Origin: Desulfovibrio piger ATCC 29098
GTDB taxonomy: Bacteria; Desulfobacterota; Desulfovibrionia; Desulfovibrionales; Desulfovibrionaceae
DNA length: 64,000 nucleotides
NCBI RefSeq assembly: GCF_000156375.1
Contig: NZ_DS996360.1
Coordinates: 118,487-182,486, forward strand
Reading direction: 5' to 3'
The notes beneath the pieces were generated by a model. The model did no database searches and was not told the DNA's origin. It saw nothing but the letters and a program-made list of their open reading frames with translations. This document shows positions 54,348 to 62,219 of this stretch, in pieces. The translations under genes were made by a program, and so were the position numbers. Within the stretch, counting starts at the first letter, position 1. Every line of letters begins with the position of its first letter.

Positions 54348-55799
54348 CTAATGTGTAGAGGTTGATGGTACAAATGGCGGTGTAGTCATGATTGTTGTGC
54401 GACGTATTTTCCGCTTTTCACTATGTTGTTCGTCAGGAGTATTTGCAATTCTGGCTCTAGAACGAGCCCATTGGCGTAGATGTTCGATATCTTCTTTCAT
54501 AGTTCTTGAGAGAGGAATGAAAGATTTTAGAGCTACTTCGAGTCCGTCAAACAACGAATCTCTGATTATCTGCTCAATTTCTGATCCAGTGTAACCATTC
54601 AGGTTATCTGCCCATTCGACAGGCATTGATGTGCCATATTTGCGATTCATTATTTGTATAATTTCCATTCGTTCACTTCGAGATGGAAGGTCAACAAACC
54701 AGATAGCATCAAATCTGCCAGCCCGAAGAAATTCAGGCGGTAATTCTGTGATGTTGTTCGCAGTGGCTACAATAAAGGCAGATTTTTGCTCATTGGCCCA
54801 TGTTAAGAAATGCGAGAACATTCCCATCGTGGTACCTGAGTCATTGAGTCCTCCACTTTTGGTTCCAGAAAACATTTTTTCCAGTTCATCAAGAAAGAGA
54901 ACGCAATTTCCGAAAGCATCAATAATTTTGGTAGCTTCACGCATCCGTCGTTCTGATTCACCGACAAGGGCATTTTTCAATGCACCGATGTCGAGACGGA
55001 TGAGCGGGAACTGGAGCATGGAGGCTATGGAACAAGCAGTTTTGCTCTTTCCCGTACCCGGCACACCAACCAGCAAGATACCTTTAGGTTTCGGTAAGCT
55101 GGAATGAAGCTGATAGGCTTTGGATCGATTGATGACATACTCTTTGAGCGGGGATAGGCCACCGACATCAGCGATATCCGCAGCGGGATAAATCTCTAAC
55201 AGGCCAGACTTTTTTATCATCTGGGCCTTTGCTTCGGTGATGCTCTTTGAGCTGAAGTAGCCTTTTTTGATCAGGCTGAGAGAGTAGGCTGTTTCAGCCT
55301 GAAATTCGGTCAACCCTGTAGCGAGCCGTGCGGCTTTTCGGTTTGGCCGAATGTTATGAGGTTCACCCAAATCTGTTTGCAGGCGATATAGCGCCTCTTC
55401 ATCTGGCAGCTTTACTTCCACGAGGTGGAAGAATGGTTGAAGTGCTTGCGGTAAGGTGGGGGTAGGTGCGATGACAGCGAGACAATTTCCAAGGCTTTTG
55501 TATAGAGGAATGGCGTTCAGGACTGCTTGACAGACCATAGGGTCGTCCAGAAACGTGGATAAGCCATGACAGATGAGAAGCGTGTCCTTCGTAGTGGTAA
55601 GCCACGAGATCGCTTCAACAGGATTTTGAATTTCCTCATAGTGAAATAATTGCGGGGAAAATCCCCGGATACCTTGCAGACAATCCCATCTGGCAATCTG
55701 CCAGCCAGTTATTGCACGAAGCTCTTCCTCAGTTCTATGTGGTTCAAAAGTTTGGAGTAAAACCGTCGGAAAACCAGCTTTAAGAAGGTTTGTAATCAT
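54348..55799 (-). CDS. Ycf46-like AAA+ ATPase
   Basis: A 483-residue AAA+ ATPase first in the operon. The C-terminal AAA domain has Walker A GVPGTGKSK (245-253), Walker B LFLDELEK (301-308), sensor Asn348-349 and Arg finger region RAGRFD (359-364). Its N-terminal half (residues 1-200) is the diverged second domain of the Ycf46 type. ATG at 55799 has AGGAGG upstream; an open extension to 55874 lacks one. The C-terminal tail is basic and Thr/Pro-rich. Hexamer remodelling a partner such as the Ycf35-like protein is inferred. Confidence 0.85.
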   Translation of the reverse strand: MITNLLKAGFPTVLLQTFEPHRTEEELRAITGWQIARWDCLQGIRGFSPQLFHYEEIQNPVEAISWLTTTKDTLLICHGLSTFLDDPMVCQAVLNAIPLYKSLGNCLAVIAPTPTLPQALQPFFHLVEVKLPDEEALYRLQTDLGEPHNIRPNRKAARLATGLTEFQAETAYSLSLIKKGYFSSKSITEAKAQMIKKSGLLEIYPAADIADVGGLSPLKEYVINRSKAYQLHSSLPKPKGILLVGVPGTGKSKTACSIASMLQFPLIRLDIGALKNALVGESERRMREATKIIDAFGNCVLFLDELEKMFSGTKSGGLNDSGTTMGMFSHFLTWANEQKSAFIVATANNITELPPEFLRAGRFDAIWFVDLPSRSERMEIIQIMNRKYGTSMPVEWADNLNGYTGSEIEQIIRDSLFDGLEVALKSFIPLSRTMKEDIEHLRQWARSRARIANTPDEQHSEKRKIRRTTIMTTPPFVPSTSTH

Positions 55800-55861
55800 G
55801 TAAAATCCTCCTAAATTTATATTTCTATATACAAGGAGAGATTTTGCAATTTTAGAAGAGC

Positions 55862-55890
55862 AAAAAAAAGCCACCGATTTCTCGGTGGAC
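55862..55890 (-). terminator. Terminator upstream of the six-gene operon
   Basis: CCACCGA-GAAA-TCGGTGG followed by a T run on the minus strand. It ends transcription of the two small HTH genes, so the AAA operon needs a promoter within 55800-55860. Confidence 0.8.
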
Positions 55891-55901
55891 TCATATTGGG
55901 A

Positions 55902-56114
55902 TTAGCTTTGCCGTGCTGCCAGCCAATCTAAAAAGTCGTTTCGTGCATATACGACTTTACGGCCGACATAATGTTTTTTGGGGCCTTGCCCTAAAGAATC
56001 TAAGTTGGCGAGGTATCTAGGAGAGATTAGATTCCCAAAATAATGGGCAATATCTCGACGTGTCAGTATCGGAGGAACCTGCGATGCCAGCTCAGAAAAA
56101 AGATGCTCGGACAT
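55902..56114 (-). CDS. Excisionase-like HTH protein
   Basis: A 70-residue MerR/AlpA-type helix-turn-helix: LTRRDIAHYFGNLISPRYLANL, then HYVGRKVVYARNDFLDWLA. Proteins of this kind serve as excisionases or activators of island integrases. Located near the right end of the island, it is the best candidate for directionality factor. AGGAAG lies before the ATG. Confidence 0.7.
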   Translation of the reverse strand: MSEHLFSELASQVPPILTRRDIAHYFGNLISPRYLANLDSLGQGPKKHYVGRKVVYARNDFLDWLAARQS

Positions 56115-56125
56115 ATCACTTCCTC

Positions 56126-56482
56126 CTAAGCATCATTTTGGCATGTGGCCTCATCTTCACTACTGGGTGCCTCTGGGGTGATGCGTACAGTACCTCCTTG
56201 AACACTGACGTGAACCGATGTCCCTTGAGAAAAAATTTCCGCGAGCCCGTGCTCTGCAAAGAAGGCGGCAGGGATGGTCAGGCCTTTTGCGGTAACGCGG
56301 CAAGGAGATTTGCGTGGAATTCTGGGGACGAATTCTTTTTCCTCCCCCAGCCGAGCATACGCTGTTGCGAATTGGGCCGGGGTAATGCCCAACTCACACA
56401 TGATGTCTTCGCGGGTTTTTCCTGCGCACAGGGCTTGGTAGAGTGTTTCTCGGTCAGTGGCTGTCATACGTTTCATGAGCAT
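56126..56482 (-). CDS. Small regulator, HTH plus AbrB-like strand region
   Basis: A 118-residue protein. An N-terminal helix-turn-helix of the resolvase kind (DRETLYQALCAGKTREDIM, ELGITPAQFATAYARLG) is followed by a swapped-hairpin-like stretch, CRVTAKGLTIPAAFFAEHG and SVHVSVQGGTVRITPE, similar to AbrB/MazE DNA-binding folds. Start could be 56482 or the Met at 56476. It precedes the excisionase-like gene by 11 bp in the same unit. Confidence 0.55.
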   Translation of the reverse strand: MLMKRMTATDRETLYQALCAGKTREDIMCELGITPAQFATAYARLGEEKEFVPRIPRKSPCRVTAKGLTIPAAFFAEHGLAEIFSQGTSVHVSVQGGTVRITPEAPSSEDEATCQNDA

Positions 56483-56862
56483 AAGTCCTTGTGTTTGGTG
56501 ACCTCCAAAAATTCGGGTACGTTATCGGGAAAATGCATTGGCCTAAATGTATTACCAAGGGGCTAACCGTGTAAAACGGAACCTACACAGAGATATTACA
56601 TCTTACCGGTCTGGGGGGCAAGAACTTTTTTATGAAATTGGGGGCCTCTTTGGGGGGCATCTCTGTTGCACCGCGTACGGTCTGAAATGCTCCAAGGGGT
56701 GCTATCGCATCGCACTTGTCGAACAGATGGGCCACGCCATAGTGATTCCATAGCGTTGATTCCTTCATCTGAAAGAAGTAGAGTATATGTGTTACGTGGT
56801 TTTCTTCCCATGCGTTCGGTACGACGCAAAATCCCGCTTTACGGGTAAGGGAGGTTAGCTGC

Positions 56863-56934
56863 ATGAGACGCATTCTGCTTCTGGCGCTGCTGACGCTCCT
56901 TTGTCTGATGCTCCGGGCTTCGTCCCGGCTGTAA
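56863..56934 (+). CDS. Possible 23-residue hydrophobic peptide
   Basis: MRRILLLALLTLLCLMLR then ASSRL: basic start, one membrane helix, basic end, with GGGAGG 9 bp upstream. A 12-bp hairpin begins 11 bp after the stop, then a terminator. Size and layout recall type I toxin peptides, but no antisense RNA is proven. It may also be a chance frame. Confidence 0.35.
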   Translation: MRRILLLALLTLLCLMLRASSRL

Positions 56935-56945
56935 CCAAAACAAAG

Positions 56946-56975
56946 GCCCCCGTCCGGCGGGCACCGGGCGGGGGC
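56946..56975 (+). other. 12-bp GC hairpin after the small peptide
   Basis: GCCCCCG-T-CCGG / CCGG-G-CGGGGGC. No T run follows, so it may stabilise the mRNA. Confidence 0.55.
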
Positions 56976-57029
56976 TAAAAACTATGCGGTTAGCCATGTA
57001 ACGCTAAGGGGACGCTATCGCGTCGTACC

Positions 57030-57069
57030 TGCCGGGAGAGTGTTGGCGCATTCTCCCGGCACCTTTTTT
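57030..57069 (+). terminator. Intrinsic terminator near the island right end
   Basis: TGCCGGGAGA / TTCTCCCGGCA hairpin followed by CCTTTTTT. Confidence 0.75.
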
Positions 57070-57213
57070 ATAAGCCTTTCTTAAAAGGAGTGCAAGTCGT
57101 TCAGCGGCCTCGTAGCGTGCTGAGGTTGATGCTTGAAACGTACGTTGGAAATTTTTGAGTGTGCTGCAAAGTTGGAGGCTGAGGGGGCGCGGGGAAAAGT
57201 TCAAGGTGCAGTT

Positions 57214-57232
57214 GTTGTAAAATAGTTGTAAA
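57214..57232 (+). promoter_or_regulatory. Integrase arm-site-like repeat, right
   Basis: GTTGTAAAA-T-AGTTGTAAA, same orientation and spacing as 40824-40842, 58 bp from attR. Confidence 0.6.
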
Positions 57233-57290
57233 AAATACGAAACAAAAAAAGCGGCTACAGAATCTAAATCTGTAACCGCTTGATATTGTT

Positions 57291-57350
57291 TGGTACCCGG
57301 AGCCGGGCTTGAACCGGCACAGCCGGTGGCCGAGGGATTTTAAGTCCCTT
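57291..57350. repeat. attR: 60-bp repeat within tRNA-Leu
   Basis: Identical to 40649-40708. It bounds the island on the right; crossover is in or near the anticodon stem-loop. Confidence 0.95.
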
Positions 57351-57376
57351 GTGTCTACCAATTCCACCATCCGGGC
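57291..57376 (-). tRNA. tRNA-Leu (anticodon TAA), restored by the island
   Basis: Complete 86-nt gene on the minus strand: acceptor stem GCCCGGA/TCCGGGT, discriminator A plus encoded CCA, anticodon loop CTTAAAA (TAA), long variable arm of class II, and TTCAAGC T-loop. Its 3' 60 bases come from the island's own attachment copy. Confidence 0.96.
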
Positions 57377-57887
57377 GTGGGCTCCTTTGTAGCTGGCAGC
57401 TCCTGCGGCGTCAAGGGGCGGACATTGCCAGACGGGGGCCGAGCCGCTACACTGCCCCAGGCTCCGCCGTCACAGAGAGGCCCGTAAAGGACGTACGTCC
57501 TCGCACCGCAGCGCTTTCCCGGGCCATGCCGCAGGGCTTCGCCTTGGCGTAGCGGAAGACAGGGATGGTCCATCGGGACGAGCGCGAGAGGTCCTCACGG
57601 GCTGTCAGGCAGCGGCGAAGGGAAATCCTCGAAAGGATGCCCTGGGGGCACGTCGCCCGTGCGCGGTATCCTGTTCGCTGCAGCCCGCCTTACTCATGCC
57701 GGGGCAAGGCATCCGCTCGTGAGTCCGTTGCGGCCCGGTGGCGTTCCATCATCGTCGATCGTCTCGGCCGTCCGTGTTCGGGGCGTGGTCGGGGACGCCG
57801 GATCTGTGGGGCATTCGCCCTGCAGCGGGCGGCCTTGAGGCCGGATGTCCCTGTGCCCTCCGGACCGTGGAGCCGTGGAGGAGAGAT
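57377..57887. other. Gap between tRNA-Leu and pgpA
   Basis: 511 bp of core, GC-rich DNA. Besides the tRNA promoter I see no supported gene. Confidence 0.5.
57386..57414 (-). promoter_or_regulatory. Promoter of tRNA-Leu(TAA)
   Basis: On the minus strand TTGACG, 17-bp spacer, TACAAA, ending 10 bp before the tRNA. Confidence 0.7.
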
Positions 57888-58364
57888 ATGTCATTCTGGA
57901 ATACCTGCATCCTGGCCTATTGCCGTCTGGGCATCGCCGGGCTTTCGCCCAAGGCACCGGGCACGGCCGGTTCGGCCCTGGCCGCCCTGCTGGCGCCGCT
58001 GATCTTTCTGCCCCTGCCGCTTTGGGGGCGCCTGCTCTTTCTTGCCGTGATCTTTGTGACCGGCGGTCTGGCCGCTACCCGGGCCGAGATCCTGCTGGGG
58101 CGCACCGACCCGGGGGAAGTGGTCATCGACGAACTGGCGGGCGTCTGGATCGCCCTGCTGCCCCTGGGCGCGGGCCAGTGGTCGTGGCCCGGGCTGGTCT
58201 GGGCCTTTGCCCTGTTCCGCCTGTTCGACATCTGGAAGCCCTGGCCCGTGCACGCCTCGGAAAGCTGGCTGCCCGCCGGCTGGGGCATCATGCTGGACGA
58301 TATCCTGGCCGGTCTCATGGCCATGTGCTGCATGCTGGTGCTGCGGGCCCTGGGCTGGGTCTAG
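57888..58364 (+). CDS. pgpA: Phosphatidylglycerophosphatase A
   Basis: Integral membrane enzyme that dephosphorylates phosphatidylglycerophosphate to phosphatidylglycerol. The 158 residues hold the family signatures GIAGLSPKAPGTAGSALA, DPGEVVIDELAGVW and FRLFDIWKPWP, and about four helices. GGAGGAGA lies before the ATG at 57888. Confidence 0.93.
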   Translation: MSFWNTCILAYCRLGIAGLSPKAPGTAGSALAALLAPLIFLPLPLWGRLLFLAVIFVTGGLAATRAEILLGRTDPGEVVIDELAGVWIALLPLGAGQWSWPGLVWAFALFRLFDIWKPWPVHASESWLPAGWGIMLDDILAGLMAMCCMLVLRALGWV

Positions 58365-58714
58365 AGCAAGAGGGGAAAAACGTCAGCGTGCGCTGCCGCC
58401 GATATCCGTAGCTGCCTTGGCGTACGGGCATGGCCCGGAGGAACGGCCTTTGGTGGCCGGCGAGCGCGAAAAAAAGTCCCTTCCCCGTACGCCTGCCCAG
58501 CACTCCTCGGGTTTTATGCGGGAGGGTGAGGGGAAAGGGCGGCCCGTCTCAGGCCGGACAGGGGACGGCTTGCGCCATTGGAGAAAACAAAAAAGGACGC
58601 TAAAGCGTCCTTTTTGTTTTGTTGTGAGGGGGAAAAGAAGAATGCATAGACGATATGGAGTCTTCTTCGCAATAAAAAAGGCTCCATAGAACGGGGAAAT
58701 AGAGATGTTCTATC
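58365..58714. other. Gap with terminator
   Basis: 350 bp without a supported gene; it holds the terminator at 58589-58617. Confidence 0.5.
58589..58617 (+). terminator. Terminator after pgpA
   Basis: AAAAGGACGCT-AA-AGCGTCCTTTTT hairpin. Confidence 0.85.
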
Positions 58715-59371
58715 CTATTTGATAATACAGCAAAATGAGGTCGATACTTTTGTCACATTGCTCATTTCTTTTATATTGAAATTTTTATTGACATTGAATT
58801 CAATAAAAATATTTCTATAATTATTTTGATAATATGTAGATATATCAGAGATATTTTTTTCCCAGTTCGATATATTTTTATCAAGTTGTTTTTTTGCCTT
58901 TTCTAGCCCATTTGTACTATATGAATACGCGGAAGCAATGAAGATGCATGCTTGTAGTGCACCCGCTGTCGATGTTTTTCTGAGCTTTCTGCAAAGGTGT
59001 ATCAGTCTTTCGATATCATTGCCATAATTGTCAGCCCAGGCAGTAGAGCACTTTGCTTCAATAGCAAATTTAAGCTGTTTTTCTCTGTTCAGAATGGCCA
59101 TGTCGATGCGTCTCGAACCTCTCAGATGGTCGGGAAGGCGGCCTATAATCGGTTGGCTCAAATCGTCTTTCAGAGTCGAAAGACAATATTCAAGACAGAG
59201 ATAGGGGGGAGGAGAGGATGTCTTCATGACAGCCTGTGCCATAGAGGCTACCATATAGCTTTCTCCGGCGCATTCGTTCAGGAAAGTGCCGCCGGACCAT
59301 TCCAGATAATCCTTTGTGGCTTTGTAGGCGCCTTTATGCAGGGCCTTCACCAGGTCAGCTTCAGATATCAT
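58715..59371 (-). CDS. AT-rich orphan gene, PD-(D/E)XK-like
   Basis: A 218-residue protein with RRIDMAILNREKQLKFAIEAKCS: an Asp in a strand followed by Glu-x-Lys, the arrangement of restriction-like nucleases. C-terminal 80 residues are Asn/Lys/Ile-rich. GC content is far lower than in pgpA and infA around it, so it was probably acquired separately from the tRNA island. No methylase or partner is adjacent; it may be a solitary nuclease or a defence component. The exact family is not recognised. Confidence 0.55.
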   Translation of the reverse strand: MISEADLVKALHKGAYKATKDYLEWSGGTFLNECAGESYMVASMAQAVMKTSSPPPYLCLEYCLSTLKDDLSQPIIGRLPDHLRGSRRIDMAILNREKQLKFAIEAKCSTAWADNYGNDIERLIHLCRKLRKTSTAGALQACIFIASAYSYSTNGLEKAKKQLDKNISNWEKNISDISTYYQNNYRNIFIEFNVNKNFNIKEMSNVTKVSTSFCCIIK

Positions 59372-59412
59372 GTCTTTCTCCCAGATGCTTCGCCATCCAC
59401 AGGACGCAACAA

Positions 59413-59448
59413 AAGCGCACCTCTGTCAGTACAGTCAGGGGTGCGCTG
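59413..59448 (-). terminator. Terminator of infA
   Basis: AGCGCACC / GGTGCGCT arms followed by TTTT on the minus strand. Confidence 0.75.
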
Positions 59449-59469
59449 AAAAGGCGGGGCGGGTGCGGG

Positions 59470-59688
59470 CTACTTCATGCGGTAGGTGATGCGGCCGCGG
59501 GTCAGGTCGTAGGGAGAGAGCTCCACCTTCACGCGGTCGCCGGGCAGGATGCGGATGTAGAACTTGCGCATCTTGCCGGAAATGTGCGCCAGCACTTCGT
59601 GGCCGTTTTCCAGCTCCACACGGAACATGGCATTGGGCAGGGCTTCCTGCACCACGCCGTCAACTTCAATGGAACCTTCTTTAGCCAT
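59470..59688 (-). CDS. infA: Translation initiation factor IF-1
   Basis: The 72-residue OB-fold factor that blocks the ribosomal A site during initiation. [38 protein letters not shown] and [14 protein letters not shown] are near invariant. A GGAGG site precedes the ATG. Confidence 0.98.
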   Translation of the reverse strand: MAKEGSIEVDGVVQEALPNAMFRVELENGHEVLAHISGKMRKFYIRILPGDRVKVELSPYDLTRGRITYRMK

Positions 59689-59747
59689 ATTTCCTCCAAA
59701 AAAATTCAGATAAGCGGCGAATATCTACACAGAAGAGCCAAGGTCTG

Positions 59748-60578
59748 TCAACGCTTTCGTGCGCTCTTGCCCTTGCGGGGAGCCGCTGCGGGCTCCACGG
59801 CGGCCTGTGCCCGCGGCGTGCGGCACAGCAGCCACAGGCCCGCGGCCATGAGCGGCAGGCAGAGCAGCTGGCCCATGGTCAGCCAGCCGAAGGCCAGGTA
59901 GCCCAGCTGGGCATCGGGCACGCGCACGAATTCCACGCCAAAGCGGAACACGGCGTAGAGCAGCGCGAAGAGGCCGGAGACGGCGCCCGCCTTGCGCGGC
60001 CGAGCGGAGAAGATCCAGAGCACCACGAACAGCACCAGCCCTTCCAGCAGGCCTTCATAGAGTTGCGAGGGGTGGCGCGGCCAGGGCCCGCCGGTGGGGA
60101 AGACCATGGCCCAGGGCACGTCGCTGACCTTGCCCCAGAGCTCGCCGTTGATGAAGTTGCCCATGCGGCCCCAGAACAGGCCCTGGGGCACCAGCGGCGC
60201 GATGAAGTCCGAGACTTCGAGGAAGGACTTCTTGCGGGTGCGCGCGAAATACCAGAAGGCGCAGAGCACGCCCAGCAGGCCGCCGTGGAAGGACATGCCG
60301 CCGTTCCAGATGCGCAGTATCTCGCCGGGGTCGTCGATGTAGGCGGGCAGGTCGTAGAAGAGCACATAGCCCAGGCGCGCGCCCAGGATGACGCCCAGCA
60401 TGACGAAGGTCAGCAGGTCGTCCACATCCACGGTCTTCCAGCCGGAACCGGGACGGGAGGCCCGCCAGCGGGCCAGGCCCCAGCCCACGAAAAAGGCCAG
60501 CAAATACATGAGGCCGTACCAGCGCAGCTGCAGGGAGCCGATGCTGAAGGCCACGGGATCGATGGCAGGGGACTGCAT
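59748..60578 (-). CDS. lgt: Prolipoprotein diacylglyceryl transferase
   Basis: Inner-membrane enzyme that attaches diacylglycerol to the lipobox Cys of lipoprotein precursors. The 276 residues hold [26 protein letters not shown] and the Lgt signature [14 protein letters not shown], with [12 protein letters not shown]. The ATG at 60578 follows moaC by 5 bp, so it is in the same unit; the frame reads on to 60683 but that extension lies inside moaC. Confidence 0.95.
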   Translation of the reverse strand: MQSPAIDPVAFSIGSLQLRWYGLMYLLAFFVGWGLARWRASRPGSGWKTVDVDDLLTFVMLGVILGARLGYVLFYDLPAYIDDPGEILRIWNGGMSFHGGLLGVLCAFWYFARTRKKSFLEVSDFIAPLVPQGLFWGRMGNFINGELWGKVSDVPWAMVFPTGGPWPRHPSQLYEGLLEGLVLFVVLWIFSARPRKAGAVSGLFALLYAVFRFGVEFVRVPDAQLGYLAFGWLTMGQLLCLPLMAAGLWLLCRTPRAQAAVEPAAAPRKGKSARKR

Positions 60579-60583
60579 CCGTC

Positions 60584-61072
60584 TTAGTCCATGGGCTTGG
60601 CGTGGAAGGCGCCGCTGCGGCCGCCGTCCTTGAACAGCAGACGGACGCGGCTGATGACGATGTCGCGCTGCACGGCCTTGCACATGTCATAGATGACGGC
60701 AGCGGCGGTCTGGGCGGCGATGATGGCTTCCATCTCCACGCCCGTGGGACCGGTGGTGCGGGTCTCGGCCTCGATGCGCACGCTGGGTGGGGTGTCGCGC
60801 ACGTCAAAGCGCACGTCCACCAGGTTCAGGTTCAGGGGATGGCAAAGCGGGATCAGTTCCGAGGTGCGCTTGGCGGCCATGATGCCGCCCACCTTGGCAC
60901 AGGTCAGCACGTCGCCCTTGGGCAGGGCGCATTCCTTGAGCAGCTTCAGGGTGTTGGGCGAAAGCTCCACGATGGCTTCGGCAATGGCCACACGCTGGGT
61001 GTCGGGCTTGGCGCCCACGTCCACCATGGTGATGTTGCCGTCCTTGTCCAGATGGGAAAAATTGTCCTGCAT
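60584..61072 (-). CDS. moaC: Cyclic pyranopterin monophosphate synthase
   Basis: Second step of molybdenum-cofactor biosynthesis, making cyclic pyranopterin monophosphate from the MoaA product. The 162 residues have [37 protein letters not shown] and GVEMEA with the catalytic Lys/Asp region [15 protein letters not shown] lies upstream. The XdhC-type gene at 11067 is the only other molybdenum-related gene in the window. Confidence 0.97.
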   Translation of the reverse strand: MQDNFSHLDKDGNITMVDVGAKPDTQRVAIAEAIVELSPNTLKLLKECALPKGDVLTCAKVGGIMAAKRTSELIPLCHPLNLNLVDVRFDVRDTPPSVRIEAETRTTGPTGVEMEAIIAAQTAAAVIYDMCKAVQRDIVISRVRLLFKDGGRSGAFHAKPMD

Positions 61073-61203
61073 GAGGCGTATCCTTCATTAAGAGTGTGCC
61101 TTGCTGTGTAGCGCATGGACAGGCGCAAGGCAAGGCGGCCGGGGCCTGCCGGGCAGGCCGGGGGCGGAAAATGCCGGGCCGGAAATTTTTTTGCAAAAAA
61201 CAC

Positions 61204-61232
61204 TTGCCAGGCAGGGGCAAATCCGCTACATA
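61204..61232 (+). promoter_or_regulatory. Promoter of tRNA-Leu(CAG)
   Basis: TTGCCA, 17-bp spacer, TACATA, ending 9 bp before the tRNA. Confidence 0.75.
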
Positions 61233-61241
61233 CATTTCCGC

Positions 61242-61328
61242 GCCGAAGTGGTGGAATTGGTAGACACGCTAGGTTCAGGGTCTAGTTCTGGCAACGGAGT
61301 GGGAGTTCGACTCTCCCCTTCGGCACCA
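61242..61328 (+). tRNA. tRNA-Leu (anticodon CAG)
   Basis: 87-nt class II tRNA: acceptor GCCGAAG/CTTCGGC, anticodon loop TTCAGGG (CAG), long variable arm, TTCGACT T-loop, encoded ACCA end. Confidence 0.97.
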
Positions 61329-61337
61329 ATGGAAAGC

Positions 61338-61363
61338 AAGGCTGGTAGAAATACCAGCCTTTT
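61338..61363 (+). terminator. Terminator of tRNA-Leu(CAG)
   Basis: AAGGCTGGTA-GAAA-TACCAGCCTTTT hairpin. Confidence 0.85.
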
Positions 61364-61598
61364 CCTGTTTCTGGGGCCGGGCAGTTTTTGTGCCGGTCAT
61401 GGATGATCGCCGGTGGCAGGCAACGGTCTTGCCCCGGCTTTTTTTGTATCCGCATCCCCGGGACAGAAGGCGGCAGCCCCGCGTTCGTTGCTGTCATGCC
61501 GACAAGAAGACGTGCTCTTTCCGTAGGGAAAGGGCACGTCTTGTATTTTGCCATGCGGAACGGGTGTGCGCTGTGTACGGCAACACGCAGGCGGAAGC

Positions 61599-62183
61599 TC
61601 AAAAGGTCATCTTTTCCAGCCGCAGGCAGCGTCCGGCTACCACAAGGAACGCATCCCGTGCCTGTGCGGCCAGCATCTGGTTGGCCAGGCCCAGACCGTC
61701 GTCGAAGATACGGGCCAGGCGTTCCGCCTGTATGCCGCCAAGGCCGGTCTCGCCGGAGACCAGCACCCAGCGGCAGGGGAAGGCGCGCATGGTGTGCAGC
61801 AATCCCTCCACTTCTTCCCTGAGACTGGCCTCGAAGGCTGCCGCATCCTGCGGATCGTCCAAAGCGAACAGGATGTTGCTCATCCATAGGGTCACGCAGT
61901 CCAGCAGGACGGTGGGCATGGGGCCGTCCGGGGCCTGTGCGGCCAGCAGGGGGGCCAGCTCCCGGCCCGGATGCCGGGGGCATTCCAGCGTGTGCCAGTG
62001 GGCGGGGCGGCGGCTGCGGTGACGCCGGATGCGTTCGGCCATGGCGGGGTCGTCCCCCAGGGGGCGGGCCGTGGCCAGATACCAGACGGGCCCCTGGGCC
62101 CTTGCCGTGACCAGGGCCTCGGCCAGGGCGCTCTTGCCGCTGCGGGTCCCGCCCAGGAACAGGGTCAGGTCAAGATCTTCCAT
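61599..62183 (-). CDS. cobU: Adenosylcobinamide kinase / guanylyltransferase
   Basis: Bifunctional enzyme that phosphorylates adenosylcobinamide and adds GMP in the late cobalamin pathway. The 194 residues have the P-loop GGTRSGKS, RRPAHWHTLECP, DCVTLWMSNI and SGETGLGGIQAERLAR. Located 36 bp downstream of cobS on the same strand. Confidence 0.95.
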   Translation of the reverse strand: MEDLDLTLFLGGTRSGKSALAEALVTARAQGPVWYLATARPLGDDPAMAERIRRHRSRRPAHWHTLECPRHPGRELAPLLAAQAPDGPMPTVLLDCVTLWMSNILFALDDPQDAAAFEASLREEVEGLLHTMRAFPCRWVLVSGETGLGGIQAERLARIFDDGLGLANQMLAAQARDAFLVVAGRCLRLEKMTF

Positions 62184-62219
62184 AGGGTCTTCCTTTTCAG
62201 ATGGCAGGTGCCGTGTGGG

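Larger units (their letters stand above)
56483..57290. other. Right-end non-coding region of the island
   Basis: About 810 bp. It contains a possible 23-residue peptide gene (56863-56934) followed by two strong hairpins (56946-56975; 57030-57069), and an arm-site-like repeat at 57214. A minus-strand frame at 56583-56873 has coding-like parts split between two frames and could be a decayed gene; I do not call it. Confidence 0.5.

Noticed and set aside
56583-56873. Minus-strand 96-codon frame
   Set aside because: Protein-like parts fall in two different frames and no ribosome site supports it; kept only as a note on the region.
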